Below, one piece after another: positions 32,307 to 42,925 of a stretch of 64,000 nt of DNA. A model generated the notes under the pieces. The model was not told the origin of the DNA. It ran no database searches and saw only the letters and a program-made list of their open reading frames with translations. Source of the stretch: Corinectria fuckeliana (taxonomy: Eukaryota > Ascomycota > Sordariomycetes > Hypocreales > Nectriaceae); contig WPDH01000028.1 of assembly GCA_019137255.1 (NCBI GenBank), positions 248,001-312,000 on the forward strand, given 5' to 3'. Positions within the stretch are counted from its first letter, which is position 1; every line of letters starts with the position of its first letter. Both the position numbers and the translations under genes were made by a program.

Positions 32307-33972
32307 ATGACCATCACTACCGACACGACGGCCAACACCGCTGGCGATGTCGAAGACGGTCTGCCCACCGAGCTCAACCTCCTCACGCTCAACTGCTGGG
32401 GTCTTTTGCACATCTCTGCCCTCCGCACTCCCCGCCTCGACGAGATTGGCCGCCAACTCGCCCTCCTCGCCCCGGCCCCTGACATTGTCGCTCTCCAGGA
32501 GTGCTGGACCCAGGACGATTACCGCGCCATCCGTCGCCATACCCGCCAAATCCTACCTTATGGCAAGTTCTACCACAGTGGCGCCTTTGGCGGTGGCCTC
32601 GCTATTCTGAGTCGCTGGCCCATCGAAGAGAGCACCATGGTGAAATATACGCTCAACGGTCGTCCCACGGCTTTCTGGCGGGGAGATTGGTACGTCGGCA
32701 AGGGTGTCGCCTGTGCGAAGATCCGGTTCGGGCCCCGGAGAAAGGACATCATTGAGGTCTTCAACACACATGTAAGCACAGCTTCGTCTAGATGCCTCTC
32801 CGGTGACTACAAACGGTGCGCATTAGCTCTAACTTACCTCTCAGACGCACGCGCCCTATGAGCGCGAGCCCAACGACTCGTACATATGTCACCGCACCGC
32901 TCAAGCGTGGGAAATGTCTAAGCTGCTCCGCGGCGCCGCCGAGCGCGGCCACCTCGTCGTGTCCATGGGCGACTTCAACATGTTGCCTCTCTCCCTCGCC
33001 CACCGGCTCATCACCGCTCACGCTCCCGTCCGCGACGTGTGGCGTGTCCTCTACCCGCACAGCTCCATTGGTCCCGCCAACCACCCGGCTGAGCAGGCTC
33101 GCCGCAGGCCCATCCCCACTGCCGACTTCAACCTGCTCGAGAACGGCGCCACCAGCGACTCCGTCTACAACACCTGGCGTTGGACCAAGAACCAACAGAA
33201 CCTCCTCAAGGCCGGCAAGCCTTGCGATGTGCCTCCCGATACTGTGGACCCCCAAGGAAAACGCCTCGATTATATCTTTGCCTCGACCGGCGTCGACCCT
33301 GAAGCTCCGCCCACGACCCCTGGCTGGGTCATCAAGACTGCCGTGGTCGCCCTCACCGAGCGCCATCCCGACCTTCACGTCTCCCTGTCTGACCACTTTG
33401 CTGTCCGCGCAACCCTCACCCGACATTCTCCCGCACCGTTGAACGCACCGGCGTACGCTGCGTCCGCGACCCCCTCTACCCTCCTCAAAACCGGCGCCTA
33501 TCTGGCTAACAGCAGCCCGGGGAGTAGCATCCGCTCCGTCCCCAGGGTGCTCCCCTCCGATCCGGACATGCAGCTTCTTCACAGCAACGAAGATGAGCCT
33601 CTTCCCATGTCCGTCTACGACGAGATCCTCGCCATGGTCCACGAGTACTCTGCTCGCGAGGTTCGTCAGCGTTACTGGCGCGGCCTTCATTTCTTTGTTG
33701 CTCTGTTGGTCTGGGTCGCCTGCTTGATCGGCGTCTGGTTCAGCCCCGCCAACTTCGTCGCCTTCATCTTGATGCTCATTAGCAGTCTAGGTTTAGTCGC
33801 CGGCGTGATAGATGGGCTCCTCTCGCTGCTCTTCTTCTCGTGGGAGATTCGCGGTCTCAAGGAGTTTGAGTGGGAGATCCGAAACGCAAAGGCTGCGGCA
33901 TCGGGTGACTTGGTAGCTCTGAATGAGACCGAGATTGGCAACAGTCCTACAAGGCATTCGAAACTTCAATGA
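32307..33972 (+). CDS. ISC1: Inositol phosphosphingolipid phospholipase C (neutral sphingomyelinase, 530 aa)
   Basis: Exons: 32307-32771 and 32845-33972; the 73-bp intron has GTAAGC and CTCAG ends. The enzyme removes the inositol-phosphate headgroup from complex sphingolipids to release ceramide at ER/mitochondrial membranes. The endonuclease/exonuclease/phosphatase fold is clear: LNLLTLNCWG, LQECW with the Mg-binding Glu65, HSGAFGGGLAILSRWPI, FNTHTHAPYERE (restored by splicing), GDFNMLPLSLAHRL, and SDHF with catalytic His339. Two hydrophobic helices at about residues 438-453 and 459-486 form the C-terminal membrane anchor typical of fungal ISC1, preceded by a long linker. The C-terminal basic/hydrophilic tail ends HSKLQ. 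All catalytic motifs appear intact. Confidence 0.93.
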
Positions 33973-34184
33973 GATGACAATATGCGAGGATGATGACTCA
34001 TGGATAAGAATCATGAAAGTTGGAAATGATAATTGATATCAACGGTCACAAGTAATGAACGTACTACAGTAATTAATGTCTATTAATAATACCACTGCTA
34101 CTGCTACTACTCTGGTTTTATAGTCGCATCCCCTCTTCAGCCGCAGCATCTCACCCAAACCTGCTATCAGTCGCCTGCCTACCC

Positions 34185-36926
34185 TCAGTCAGTGACTCTC
34201 GTAGCCGTATAACCTCCAGGCCTCATCCTTCGCCAAGTGTAGCCCATGAAGGCCGTCTTTTTCCTGATATCCATCACGTCGTCCCTGATATCCTGGTCCC
34301 GCAGTAAGATGTCCCTCGGTCGCTTGCGCTCCTTTTGGCCGTACAGCCTCACAAAGTGCTTAAGCATCTCCTTCTCTTCCAACCTCAGTTCCCACGAAGC
34401 GTCAATCTGGCGATCCATCTTTCGTAGCTTCGTTGAGTCGAATGGCGACTCGACGAGCTTGATCGCGTGCCTCTGCACTGTCGGCTCAAAGTCGCGCAGT
34501 ACTTGGCATACTTCGTCTGGGGTTAAGAGAGCCCCTGAGGGTGATGACTCGGACCAATTCTCAACGATGTCAGACTCGTCGAAATAGTGTGTATCCTCAA
34601 CCCCATGTATATGGGGGACAAAGGGTGGTGGGATCGTGTGTAAACGATCCCAGGGCACGTTCTTGAACCAGCGGTGCGATTTGATGTCCTCCGCGTCATC
34701 GGGGAAAACGTGTCGCCCAAGGAAATCTCTGAACCTTGAGTTGTCGGGTTGACCACGGTCCTTCATCAAGTATCTTCTTGAGCAGAGTCGGTGTTCCTTG
34801 TCCTGGATCAGGCGGAATATCAAGTCCCGACACTTGTCGCTAGCGGCGGGCCTCTGCGGAAAGGCGAACATGTTCTTGTAGTTCTGCCAACGCGTGAGCT
34901 TTGTAACGGAGCAGGTATACTTCATATAGCCTTAGGGATATTTCTCACCACAATGTTTTGTTTTGTCTCCTTTCGTCCCTCCTCGGCCAGGAACGGTGTG
35001 TGTCCGTACAGGCATTCATACAGGATGATGCCGATGCTCTACCAATCACATCTGCCATCGTATTTCTGCCCCAAGACGACTTCAGGGGCCATGTACTGAC
35101 TCGTTCCAACGACGGAATTTGCGGCCGAGCGATTACCATGGCGATTTCTCCAACCGATCAGGCTCTCGAGGCCTTCACCCATGCCCATCGACAACTTGCC
35201 ATGCCTCTCGAGGCCCTCGACCAAAGACTTGTACCATTCGAACTGTGTGAGGATACCTTGCTTGCTCTTTTGGTCAGCTTCATCTCCGTTGATATTGATT
35301 CCAAGCTTTCGAACTAGCGAGTATCGGTGGCAGTTGTAATATGAGGCGTCATGAGACCAATGCCCATCAAAGGCAAGTCCAAAATCCGAGATTTTGAGAT
35401 GGCCAGATGCCGAGATGAGAAAGTTGTCCGGTTTGATATCGCGGTGAATGAACTTGAGGCGATGTGCTTCTTCGACAGCAAGGATCATCTCGGCGATGTA
35501 GAAGCGTGCAACAGATTCGTGAAGGATGTTCTCGCGGATGAGCAGCCCCAAAAAGTCACCACCGGGTGTGTATTCCATCACCAAGTAAAGATTATCCGCG
35601 TCCTGAAAGCTGGCGATCAAGGGAACAACCCTAAGAAATAATCTGCGTCAACAATCGGATTCATCTCGTTAGCCCTGGGTCGAATTAGGAGAAGCACTCA
35701 CCAGTTTGATCCTTCGGATGCAACAAGGAAGTCTCTTTCAGCCCTCAAATGACCCTCTTGGCAGCTTCGCAGCATCTCAGACTTTCGAATCATCTTCATC
35801 GCGTATACTTGTCTGGAACAGGCGTGTCCAACGGCATGCTTCTCACGGACCAGCCGCACAACACCAAAGCTTCCTTTTCCCAAGACTTGGAGGGGCTCGT
35901 AATTGTCGACGTGCGGGGGCGCAGACTTTTCCCCTCCGAGAGAAAGGCCTTGTGATTTCATCACCCGGGTCTCTCTCAGGTGCCACGTCTCCTGGGTGTT
36001 GAAGGACTCTCTGATTGCTTCCTTCTGCTCCAAGGTGAGGTGAGGACTGTAGTAGAGCTGTGACTCGAGATACTGGCGCCGGACGCCTCGCGCGTTAGGC
36101 TTGTTTAGCAGCTCATTGAATTTGGTCTCCAGATAGATCTTGGCCGCGGCGGCTCTCTCCACGGTCACAAATGTAGGCTGGACCAGAGACGCGCTCGACT
36201 CTTCAATGGTGCCAAGAGCGCCTCCTTCTGGACTTGAGCGTGTCCAAGGATTTCGCCTCCTGTGCCGCCTGCTTGAAGTCGCCTTGGTCGAGCACGAGAA
36301 TTTCGAGTCTACTGAAGTCTTTCTCGTTGAATCATCTGCAACTGTGGACACCTTGCCGGTCCCATCGGAAGAGTGCGACGTACTAGACTCGCTAGATGAG
36401 GGCAAGTGAGTGTTAGTGAGGGCTTGAAGGGAACTCCGGCCCTTCAGCGAAGGTTTCCGGAGAACAATGGTGGTGTTTGAAGCAAGAGCTGGATAGTTGA
36501 GTCCCAGCTTCCTGAGCAAGTCCTTGGGATTTATGCTCTTGACGAACGCCATTGGGGGCGAGGCTCGCCCATCTTCATTCAGCGCGACATCCTTGCCGTT
36601 GCATGGCTTAGGGGTTGCGACTTCGGGTGTCCATAAGGCACTCGTCGAATCGCTGGAGCCTGCAAGCTATGAGCATGATGCTTCTCAACATTCACAGATA
36701 ACCTCTTACCCCTGCTGTGGCTGCTTCTTCCGATGGCCTTTATCGCACCCCGGATGTCGGACCAAACCCGGGAGCTGGTGCGGCGAAGCCTCAGCACATG
36801 TTTGTCGGCAGAGGATTCTCGGGGACGAGAGCAGGGCGCAGAGGATTCGGTCGGGGAGTTGACTGAGTCGAGGGAGAGCGGGGGTAGCAATGGATGACTG
36901 CCATTGTGGTGCAGGGTTGGCCCCAT
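34185..36926 (-). pseudogene. NDR-family (NdrC-like) AGC kinase with one in-frame stop in the DWW motif
   Basis: Exons on the minus strand: 36926-36710, 36659-35702, 35630-34949, 34898-34185. All introns are 50-71 bp with GT-AG ends and the phases close (857 codons). Residues 1-230 hold a Ser/Arg-rich leader and an NDR-type N-terminal regulatory helix pair. The kinase core shows GKGSFGVV (333-340), Lys361 in YAMKMIRK, FIHRDIKPDN (from 453), ISDFGLAF (Asp474), an NDR-type long insert, SVVGTSQYMAPEV, then CDW. Codon 589 is TAG where the second Trp of the near-invariant DWW is expected (35041-35039). Family sequence SIGIILYECLYGHTPF resumes at once in frame, continuing to a C-terminal FMGYTW hydrophobic motif. 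It may be a real nonsense allele, a sequencing error, or a gene that produces a truncated kinase lacking subdomains IX-XI. Confidence 0.8.
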
Positions 36927-37709
36927 GATGCTCCCGGGTAGCCAGCATGGAGATTGGAGTGTTGTACGAATAATGGAACAAGCAGCGATGATGACTCCAG
37001 TGAATGAAAGAATGAAAGATATATATGGAGACGCAGCCGTGACACGCGCGGCTGGTGGCTGGGATGGGAACAGTCAATGGATGATGGGAATGGGAGAAAG
37101 CAATAAGAGGTGAGTCGTGATGATAAATGGGACTTCCCCCCAAGTCGTTTTTGGGGGGGAAGAGCGACAAGACGAGTACCAACGACGAGACAAGAACGAG
37201 ACAAGAACGACGAGACGTTTGAGGTTAACTTAATACCACTTAGGTACCTACCTCAATAGTCACCCATGACAGTTCTTGCGGCCCCTGCTTGCTTATGCCA
37301 GCACACAGTCGCTGACACGGAAGGCAATACTGGCACACGGCCCGGCCCGGCTCCGGGCTCCGGGCAGACAACGTTAGTTGACACCAATGCCAACTCTTCT
37401 TGACACCTATCTACCAGTTCTTTTCAGTTCCCTGCCTGGGCTGATGGCAAGGGGCTCGAAGAACGAAGACTGGTCGTGAGAGAATGAACTACTAGCTATT
37501 CCTAGCCTCACTCCTGGTCATGCAGTATTGCTTTGCCTGGTCGCACCCCAATGCCCAAAGAGCTCTCGGCCGTCCTTGACATTTTCCTAGGGGCCATTAT
37601 CAGACTGGACACAAGAGTGCTCATTTCAAAGCAACATGGTCTCGATCGGTGTACCTCTTGAAACAATTAGCCCTATGGTAGGAGTGTTTGTTCCCAGTTT
37701 CACGGCTGA
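36927..37709. other. Upstream region of the NDR kinase gene
   Basis: The proximal part (36927-37230) is a G/A-rich (CT-rich on the minus strand) leader. An ACTTAGGTACCTACCTC motif lies at about 37238-37253 and a CCCGG/CTCCGGG-rich patch at about 37338-37367. The overlapping small frames have no recognisable features. Confidence 0.5.
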
Positions 37710-38124
37710 AATCCTAAGGGGCCAGGTCCCTGGGACGGGATAGAAGGGTTAGATCGGCATACTGCAGCCATAGCGGCGGCTTGAAGAATTGCCGTGAGAC
37801 GACATGGCTCCATTCCCAGTCCAGAACGCTAACAATGCTCCCTTGATCGCTGACGATAAGATTGAATGGCTGGAAATCCCCGTGAACTAGCACGAACGGG
37901 CCCTAGTCATCACTTTCAGCCCGCCAGTCATCGACGTGCTTGCGAAAGCTGTGCAGGTGGTAGAGATACTCCTCGCCAATACCGTCACTCTCGAGGACGC
38001 TACTTCGACTCTTGGCGAAGGCATTGTCCGCGAGATCGTTGAGCAGACCAATATACTGGCTGGCAGATCGCAAAGAGCCCGAACACCGCCTAGTCCTTAC
38101 AATATCATGGAGACACACTCCCAA
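37710..38124 (-). pseudogene. Remnant of an APH-type phosphotransferase
   Basis: Reading the minus strand gives a Leu/Ala-rich helical block ending LYHLHSFRKHVDDW, a TAG at 37905-37903, then GPFVLVHGDFQPFNLIV with the APH-family HGD..N catalytic motif. It continues through SVLDWEWSHVV, with the Asp of the metal-binding motif, and FFKPPLWL before further stops. The order and spacing fit the fungal phosphotransferase-enzyme (APH, PF01636) family. The N-terminal ATP-binding lobe is not found upstream and the C-terminal tail is missing. It is therefore a broken, both-ends-truncated copy rather than a functional gene. The substrate is unknown. Confidence 0.72.
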
Positions 38125-38557
38125 GAGAAGCGTATCATATCAACATAAGAAGTCTTTATTGGCGAAATTCCTAGCACCTACAACCGGCCCTAAACAACCG
38201 TCCGTGCCACCGCTGGGAGACATCCTGCGGCATCAAATAGAAAATCCTTTTTCGTCGTGCGCCCATCATGCAATGCAGGTCCTCGCCCCATCATCCCTAC
38301 TCTACCCGACTGCTTCGCGACGTCCTTTTGGCGGACATCAGATCTTCGCAGAAGGCGCAGGTCTAAGGCTCCTCATCACCGCATGTAGCGTACAAAGTGA
38401 GCAGATGGAAGGAACTTTGGAAACTAGGGAATCGACGCCGTCCAGCCGAAAGATAGCCCACTCGTTTTCATAGGCGGCGGGCCACAGAAGGGTATTAGTA
38501 CACGCCGCCCGCTCCAAGTGGACGCTGGATCAAGATCGTTGTGCGTAAGCGTTACGC
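38125..38557. other. Spacer between the APH remnant and the FKBP gene
   Basis: About 430 bp without recognisable coding sequence. It holds the 3' flank of the FKBP gene. Confidence 0.45.
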
Positions 38558-40236
38558 TCACTTGATCTCGAGAAGCTTGACGTCGAAGGTCAGCTGGCTG
38601 TTGGCCGGGATGCCAGGCATGCCGCGAGAGCCGTAGGCGAGGTGAGCGGGAACGGTCAGGCGACGCTCACCACCGATGGCCATGCCAGCGACACCGACGT
38701 CCCAGCCCTTTATGACTTGGCCTTTGCCGAGCTTGAAGGCGAAAGGCTTGCCCTTCTTGTTGGCTGCAGTCTGTCAGTATATGGAACAAAATTTCCATGG
38801 GAAACACCATCACTCACCATCAAACTGCTGGCCGTTCTGGAGCTTGCCGATGTATCGGACGCCGACGGTGTCGCCGTTCTTGGCAGTGCGGCCGGTGCCG
38901 ACAGTTCGGTCGTCAATGGTGACGCCTTGGACGACCTTGACACCAGTCGAAGCCTTGGTCTGCTTGGCCTTCTCGCCAGAGCCGGTAGGGCCCTGCTCGA
39001 GGTTCTTGGCGAACTGGACCTTCTTCTTGGCGTCCTCAGTAACAACGGGCTCGCCCTTGTTGTTCTTGAGCTTCTTCTGCTGCTTCTTGGACAGCTTAGC
39101 ATCCTCCTTGGAGATGAGCTCATCGAGACCCTCGGTAGCATCCTCGGCGGTGCGCTTGTTTTTCCCCTTCTTGACTGAGACTAGCTTGGGAGCCTCCTCC
39201 TCCTCGGAGTCGACCTCGGCGATGCGGGGATCGGTGAGGCCATCGAGCTCGTCGCTCTCGTCGCCGCTCTCGACCTCGCCGAGGGCGTACTCGAGCTCAT
39301 CAGGGGAGAGGTCGTAGTCGTCTTCATCCTCGTCATCCTCATCCTCGTCGTCGTCCATGATGTAATTACCGGTGAGGTAAACAGTGTGAGTGCCGGAGAC
39401 AACGAAGAAAACCTTTTCGCCATGGTTGACGGTGATGTCGAGGGGCTGCTGGTAGTTCTGCGCAGAGTGTTAGTGGCTAAAGACACGACAAAACATTGGT
39501 TAGGGGAGGACCGTACCCTCTCAGTGTCGAGCGTGCAGATGACAAAGTTCTCGAGATCAGCGCCCTCCTCGCTGTCATCGTCGGAGTCTTCATCCTCCTC
39601 CTCCTCTTCCTCCTCCTCGTCATCCTTAGTGGCCTTAGCCTTGCCCTTGGACTTGCCGTTGGGCTTGGCATCTTCCATATCCTCATCGGACTCGTCCTTG
39701 CTGGCCTCGATGAGCTTCTTAATGGCAGCAGCCTGCTTCTGCTTCTTGGACTTGGCGGGATCGCTGGGACCGCCGTTGGCCTCCTCATCCTCGTCGTCCT
39801 CATCATCGCCTTCCGAGGCGGCTAGGAGGGCCCTCATGTACTCATCATCAACCTCATCATCCTCGTCGTCAAGACCAGGGAAGGCGCGCTTGACCAGTCG
39901 GACGGTGGAACGAGGGACGGCGGGGAAGTTACCCTCGTCATCGGCCTCGGGCTCCTCAGTGGGATCGAGGGCAGCCATGGTAATGCGGAACTGTGATTGT
40001 CGCGGTCAGCGAGCCGATGCGATGGGTTTGGGCGGCGGCCATGGCTATCTGTTGATGGCGGGCGCAAGCGAGCGCGGGCGCAAACAAGACATCGGCAAGA
40101 AGCCACCGGGCAGGATTGACAGCGCCAATGGACCGAGGGAAAAACTTACAGAGGCAGGAAACTCCATCGCGGCCGGGATGAGAATCTCGCCAGGCGGGAC
40201 CTCGAGGCCGTAGACGGGACCGGGAACGGCGGACAT
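38558..40236 (-). CDS. FPR4: Nucleolar-type FKBP peptidyl-prolyl isomerase (468 aa)
   Basis: Exons on the minus strand: 40236-40150, 39990-39517, 39457-38818, 38763-38558; all junctions are GT-AG and the frame closes. The N-terminus (MSAVPGPVYGLEVPPGE, then NYQQPLDITVNHGEKVFFVVSG split by intron 2) is a nucleoplasmin-like domain interrupted by long Asp/Glu runs. Lys-rich segments (KSKKQKQAAAIKK, KLSKKQQKKLK) follow. The C-terminal 110 residues are a complete FKBP domain: VQGVTIDDRTVGTGRTAKNG, VRYIGKLQNGQQFD, GQVIKGWDVGVAGMAIGGER and LAYGSRGMPGIPANSQLTF. It should catalyse prolyl cis-trans isomerisation in the nucleus. Yeast Fpr3/Fpr4 act as histone chaperones and proline isomerases of histone tails. 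The acidic tracts produce a long spurious antisense frame. Confidence 0.95.
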
Positions 40237-41184
40237 TGTGACGGTGACGATATTAGGGAGGGGATGTATATAGAGGGAGAAGGGGCGTACTCGGGGAGAG
40301 AGAGTTGCGGAAGTGTGAGAAGAGGGAGAGAGATTTGCGAGGGACGGAGTTCACGACGAAAAAGAGAAAATCAAAAGATTTCGGGAAGCATCTCAACGAG
40401 AGCTTCGAATTTTTTTTCTGGGTCCTCGACAGTCTGCGCCAGAGCCGACTCCACTTCGAAAACTGCGCCGGCCAGTGAGAGGAGGCGATAAGGGTTTTAT
40501 CGTAACGGAGCGACCGCTGTCTCAGCAACCGGAGGGTCCAGCAGTGGAGTGTAGAGGGACCACTCCACTGCCACTCCACTACCGCCTACCTAGACCACCT
40601 AGGCTAGATACTACCTAGACTAAGGCGAACGGCAAGGTGCAGAGTTTCTTAGGCCGACCGCCTACGAACAGTTTTGTGCATCTATCCAAGCGTGAACTAG
40701 ATACGGGTTTGGCACGTGGGAAACGGTATTTTAGGCATCATTCTATGGATGCGCGTGACCGGATTCTAGCAGCCTAAACTCGAGAATATCCAGGACCAGT
40801 CACGACGGTAGGTGATAAGATAAGGTTATCTGCAAGCGGATAAACTCAATCAAAGCCGTTTACGACGAAAAGACCTGGATAGCGGGTATCTATTACGTGG
40901 ACAACGGCCCTTATATGGAACAGCAAGCTAGCACTTGCTAGGTACTTGGATACTTGGATACTAATCTAAGTGTATTAATAGAGAATCGGGTTGGGGAAAC
41001 TCAGAAATCATTAGTTAATCTGGCTTATATCCTTCTAAATGAAATGTTTGTCTTGCCCACCTTCATGTAACTGGCTAAAACTCTCATTGCGAAGCGAGCT
41101 GAGCACAACAATAAAATAGCAAAAGCGTTCAGTTCTACTACGTGACAAGGAAAATAGTTGTCCTAGGTAGGTCTCCAAGTCGTC
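40237..41184. other. Intergenic region
   Basis: This 948-bp stretch lies between co-oriented minus-strand genes. It contains CCTACCTAGACCACCTAGGC-type repeats (about 40588-40620) and CCTAGGTAGG at 41162. The part near 40237-40500 is purine-rich leader of the FKBP gene. No gene is seen. Confidence 0.5.
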
Positions 41185-42003
41185 TTAAGTATGCTTGGCC
41201 GTCGACGACCCTAGACCGGCAAACCACGCCCTGACAATTGTCCATACAACACCGAGCACAAACCGGTTCGGGCTCTCGCCGTAGAACTGTCCGCGGTCGC
41301 CCACGTCAGTTAGCATCTGACCCATCTCGGCGATAGGCGCGGCCCATCGCCCGCAAGCCTTTGCGTATGCCGCCATGAGGTCGTTGCCGTTGGTCACGCC
41401 GCCTGAAACCGCCCGTTAGATTTTCAAGTCCCATCATTGTAAGCTGGTGACTCAGGTGAACTCACCGCTTGACCACAAGTTTCCATCCTGGACCCAGCGG
41501 TACTTCTCCCCGACCAGCTGCACGCCGGGATACTTCTTGACCAGATCGTCCTGCAGTCCCCTCGGCCCGCTCGCCTTCTTCCCCTCCAGGATACCAGCCG
41601 CGCCGCAGATGTAGATGCCCGTGCAAACGCTCAAGATGTCCACGCCGGACGTCTCGAAATGCGCCTTGAGCCACTTGAGCCCGCCCTCTTCGAACGTCGC
41701 CGAGGGTTCTGGGCCAGGGACGATGACCATGTCGAGTTTGCCGGGAGCCACGGCCGAGTCCTCGTACGTGTGTGTTGCCTTGATGATCATGTTGGCCGTG
41801 AGGGGGATGTCCGGGCCCTGCTTGGGCGTTGTGATGTACGAGATGTTCACATTCGGGGCCAGCGACGCCATGTGCGCAGGGAGAGTAGGCAGGACACCGA
41901 GGTATTCCTTGGACATGACGGCCAGGACATCAACGGTGGCTACATCGAGCGCCTGAGCACCTGATGGGATGAAGACTCCGATGCATATGTGTGTTGAGGC
42001 CAT
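41185..42003 (-). CDS. DJ-1/PfpI (ThiJ) superfamily protein (251 aa)
   Basis: Exons on the minus strand: 42003-41466 and 41402-41185; the 63-bp intron has GTGAGT and TTCAG ends and splits a Gly codon. The N-terminal strand ICIGVFIPSGAQALDV, the DMVIVPGPEP block and the nucleophile elbow SVCTGIYICGAAG (Cys127) identify a glutamine-amidotransferase-like DJ-1/PfpI fold. Exon 2 supplies the C-terminal helices beginning GGVTNGNDLMAAYAK, usual for the fungal ThiJ/PfpI branch. Members include glyoxalase III/deglycase-like and isonitrile hydratase-like enzymes. The substrate cannot be told here. There is no signal peptide, so it is probably cytosolic. Confidence 0.9.
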
Positions 42004-42925
42004 GGCTTTTTTGTGGCCTATCCCTAGGTAGGCGTATTCTGATGTAGTTGGTTGTCTGAGCTGATATTTACTTGAATGTAGAGATATTGGGGTCTTCCCT
42101 TAGAAAATACACACCGGAACGGCACTTTAAATAGCCACAAGAGATCCGTTCAACATCCTACTTCTCTGAGCTTGGCCCGCCCCGGCCTGGAGACATATTC
42201 GGGCTGTCGGGGCCGGAGTCTTTAGAAGCACCTGGGTCTAAGTACAAAACCGGCCTGCTGCTCGCACCTGATTGGCCACCATGACTCTAAGATCCGACGC
42301 CCACCGGAATTTGGCCACTCCACACCGGCATGCTCCGCTTCTGTCCGGTCGATACCCGGAGCTCGGCCCCTATTGCACCACGAGCCGGCTACGGACACGA
42401 TGGTGCTACGTTGCTATTACTTATAGAGCTGCAGTGGCAATCATCAGTCGTATTTGACATGATCTCCAGCGACCACTTCTTAGAGGTCGTCAGATCCTTC
42501 TGATGAGATTAGATACTATGCGATTATGTGATTAGGCGTATTTCCAATAGTGTCCATCCACCCTCAATGCAGCCATGCTAGAATCCATGATCGGCCATCA
42601 TTTCTTTCGCAGTATTACCGCCCCTCTCCACATCATCCAGCCCGCCATCATATATTTCAGATCTAGTCTATGCAGCATCTTGTGACACCATTGGTGCTGA
42701 TGCTGATGCTGCTCGTCCACGCCGATTGAGCCTTCTTGAAACCGAAAAATCGGAATGCCAATGCCCATCTCTACTGACCAAGACAATACCCCGCGCCCCA
42801 TATACACCTCACCCCGGGCCATTCTGCCTGCAATTGAATCACATCATGACTCCATGCCAGTAGTACGCCCCTTTGTGCCATGTCCATGTCATTCACCGTT
42901 GGTCGACACCCTTCTCGACTATTGA
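42004..42925. other. Intergenic region
   Basis: This 922-bp stretch has a CCTAGGTAGG motif at 42025 next to the DJ-1-like start, which probably marks its promoter. The remainder shows no protein, RNA or repeat that I can support. Confidence 0.5.

Noticed and set aside
32788..33690. Minus-strand frame of 300 codons
   Set aside because: It is antisense to ISC1 exon 2, whose catalytic motifs are intact, and shows no domain.
34949..35039. Intron starting GTAGAG at the NDR kinase stop codon
   Set aside because: Splicing here would avoid the stop but delete the conserved SIGIILYECLYGHTPF block, so a nonsense codon is the simpler reading. It cannot be fully excluded without transcripts.
39386..40213. 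Ser-rich plus-strand frame of 275 codons
   Set aside because: It is antisense to the acidic tracts of the FKBP gene; poly-Ser is the mirror of Asp/Glu codons.
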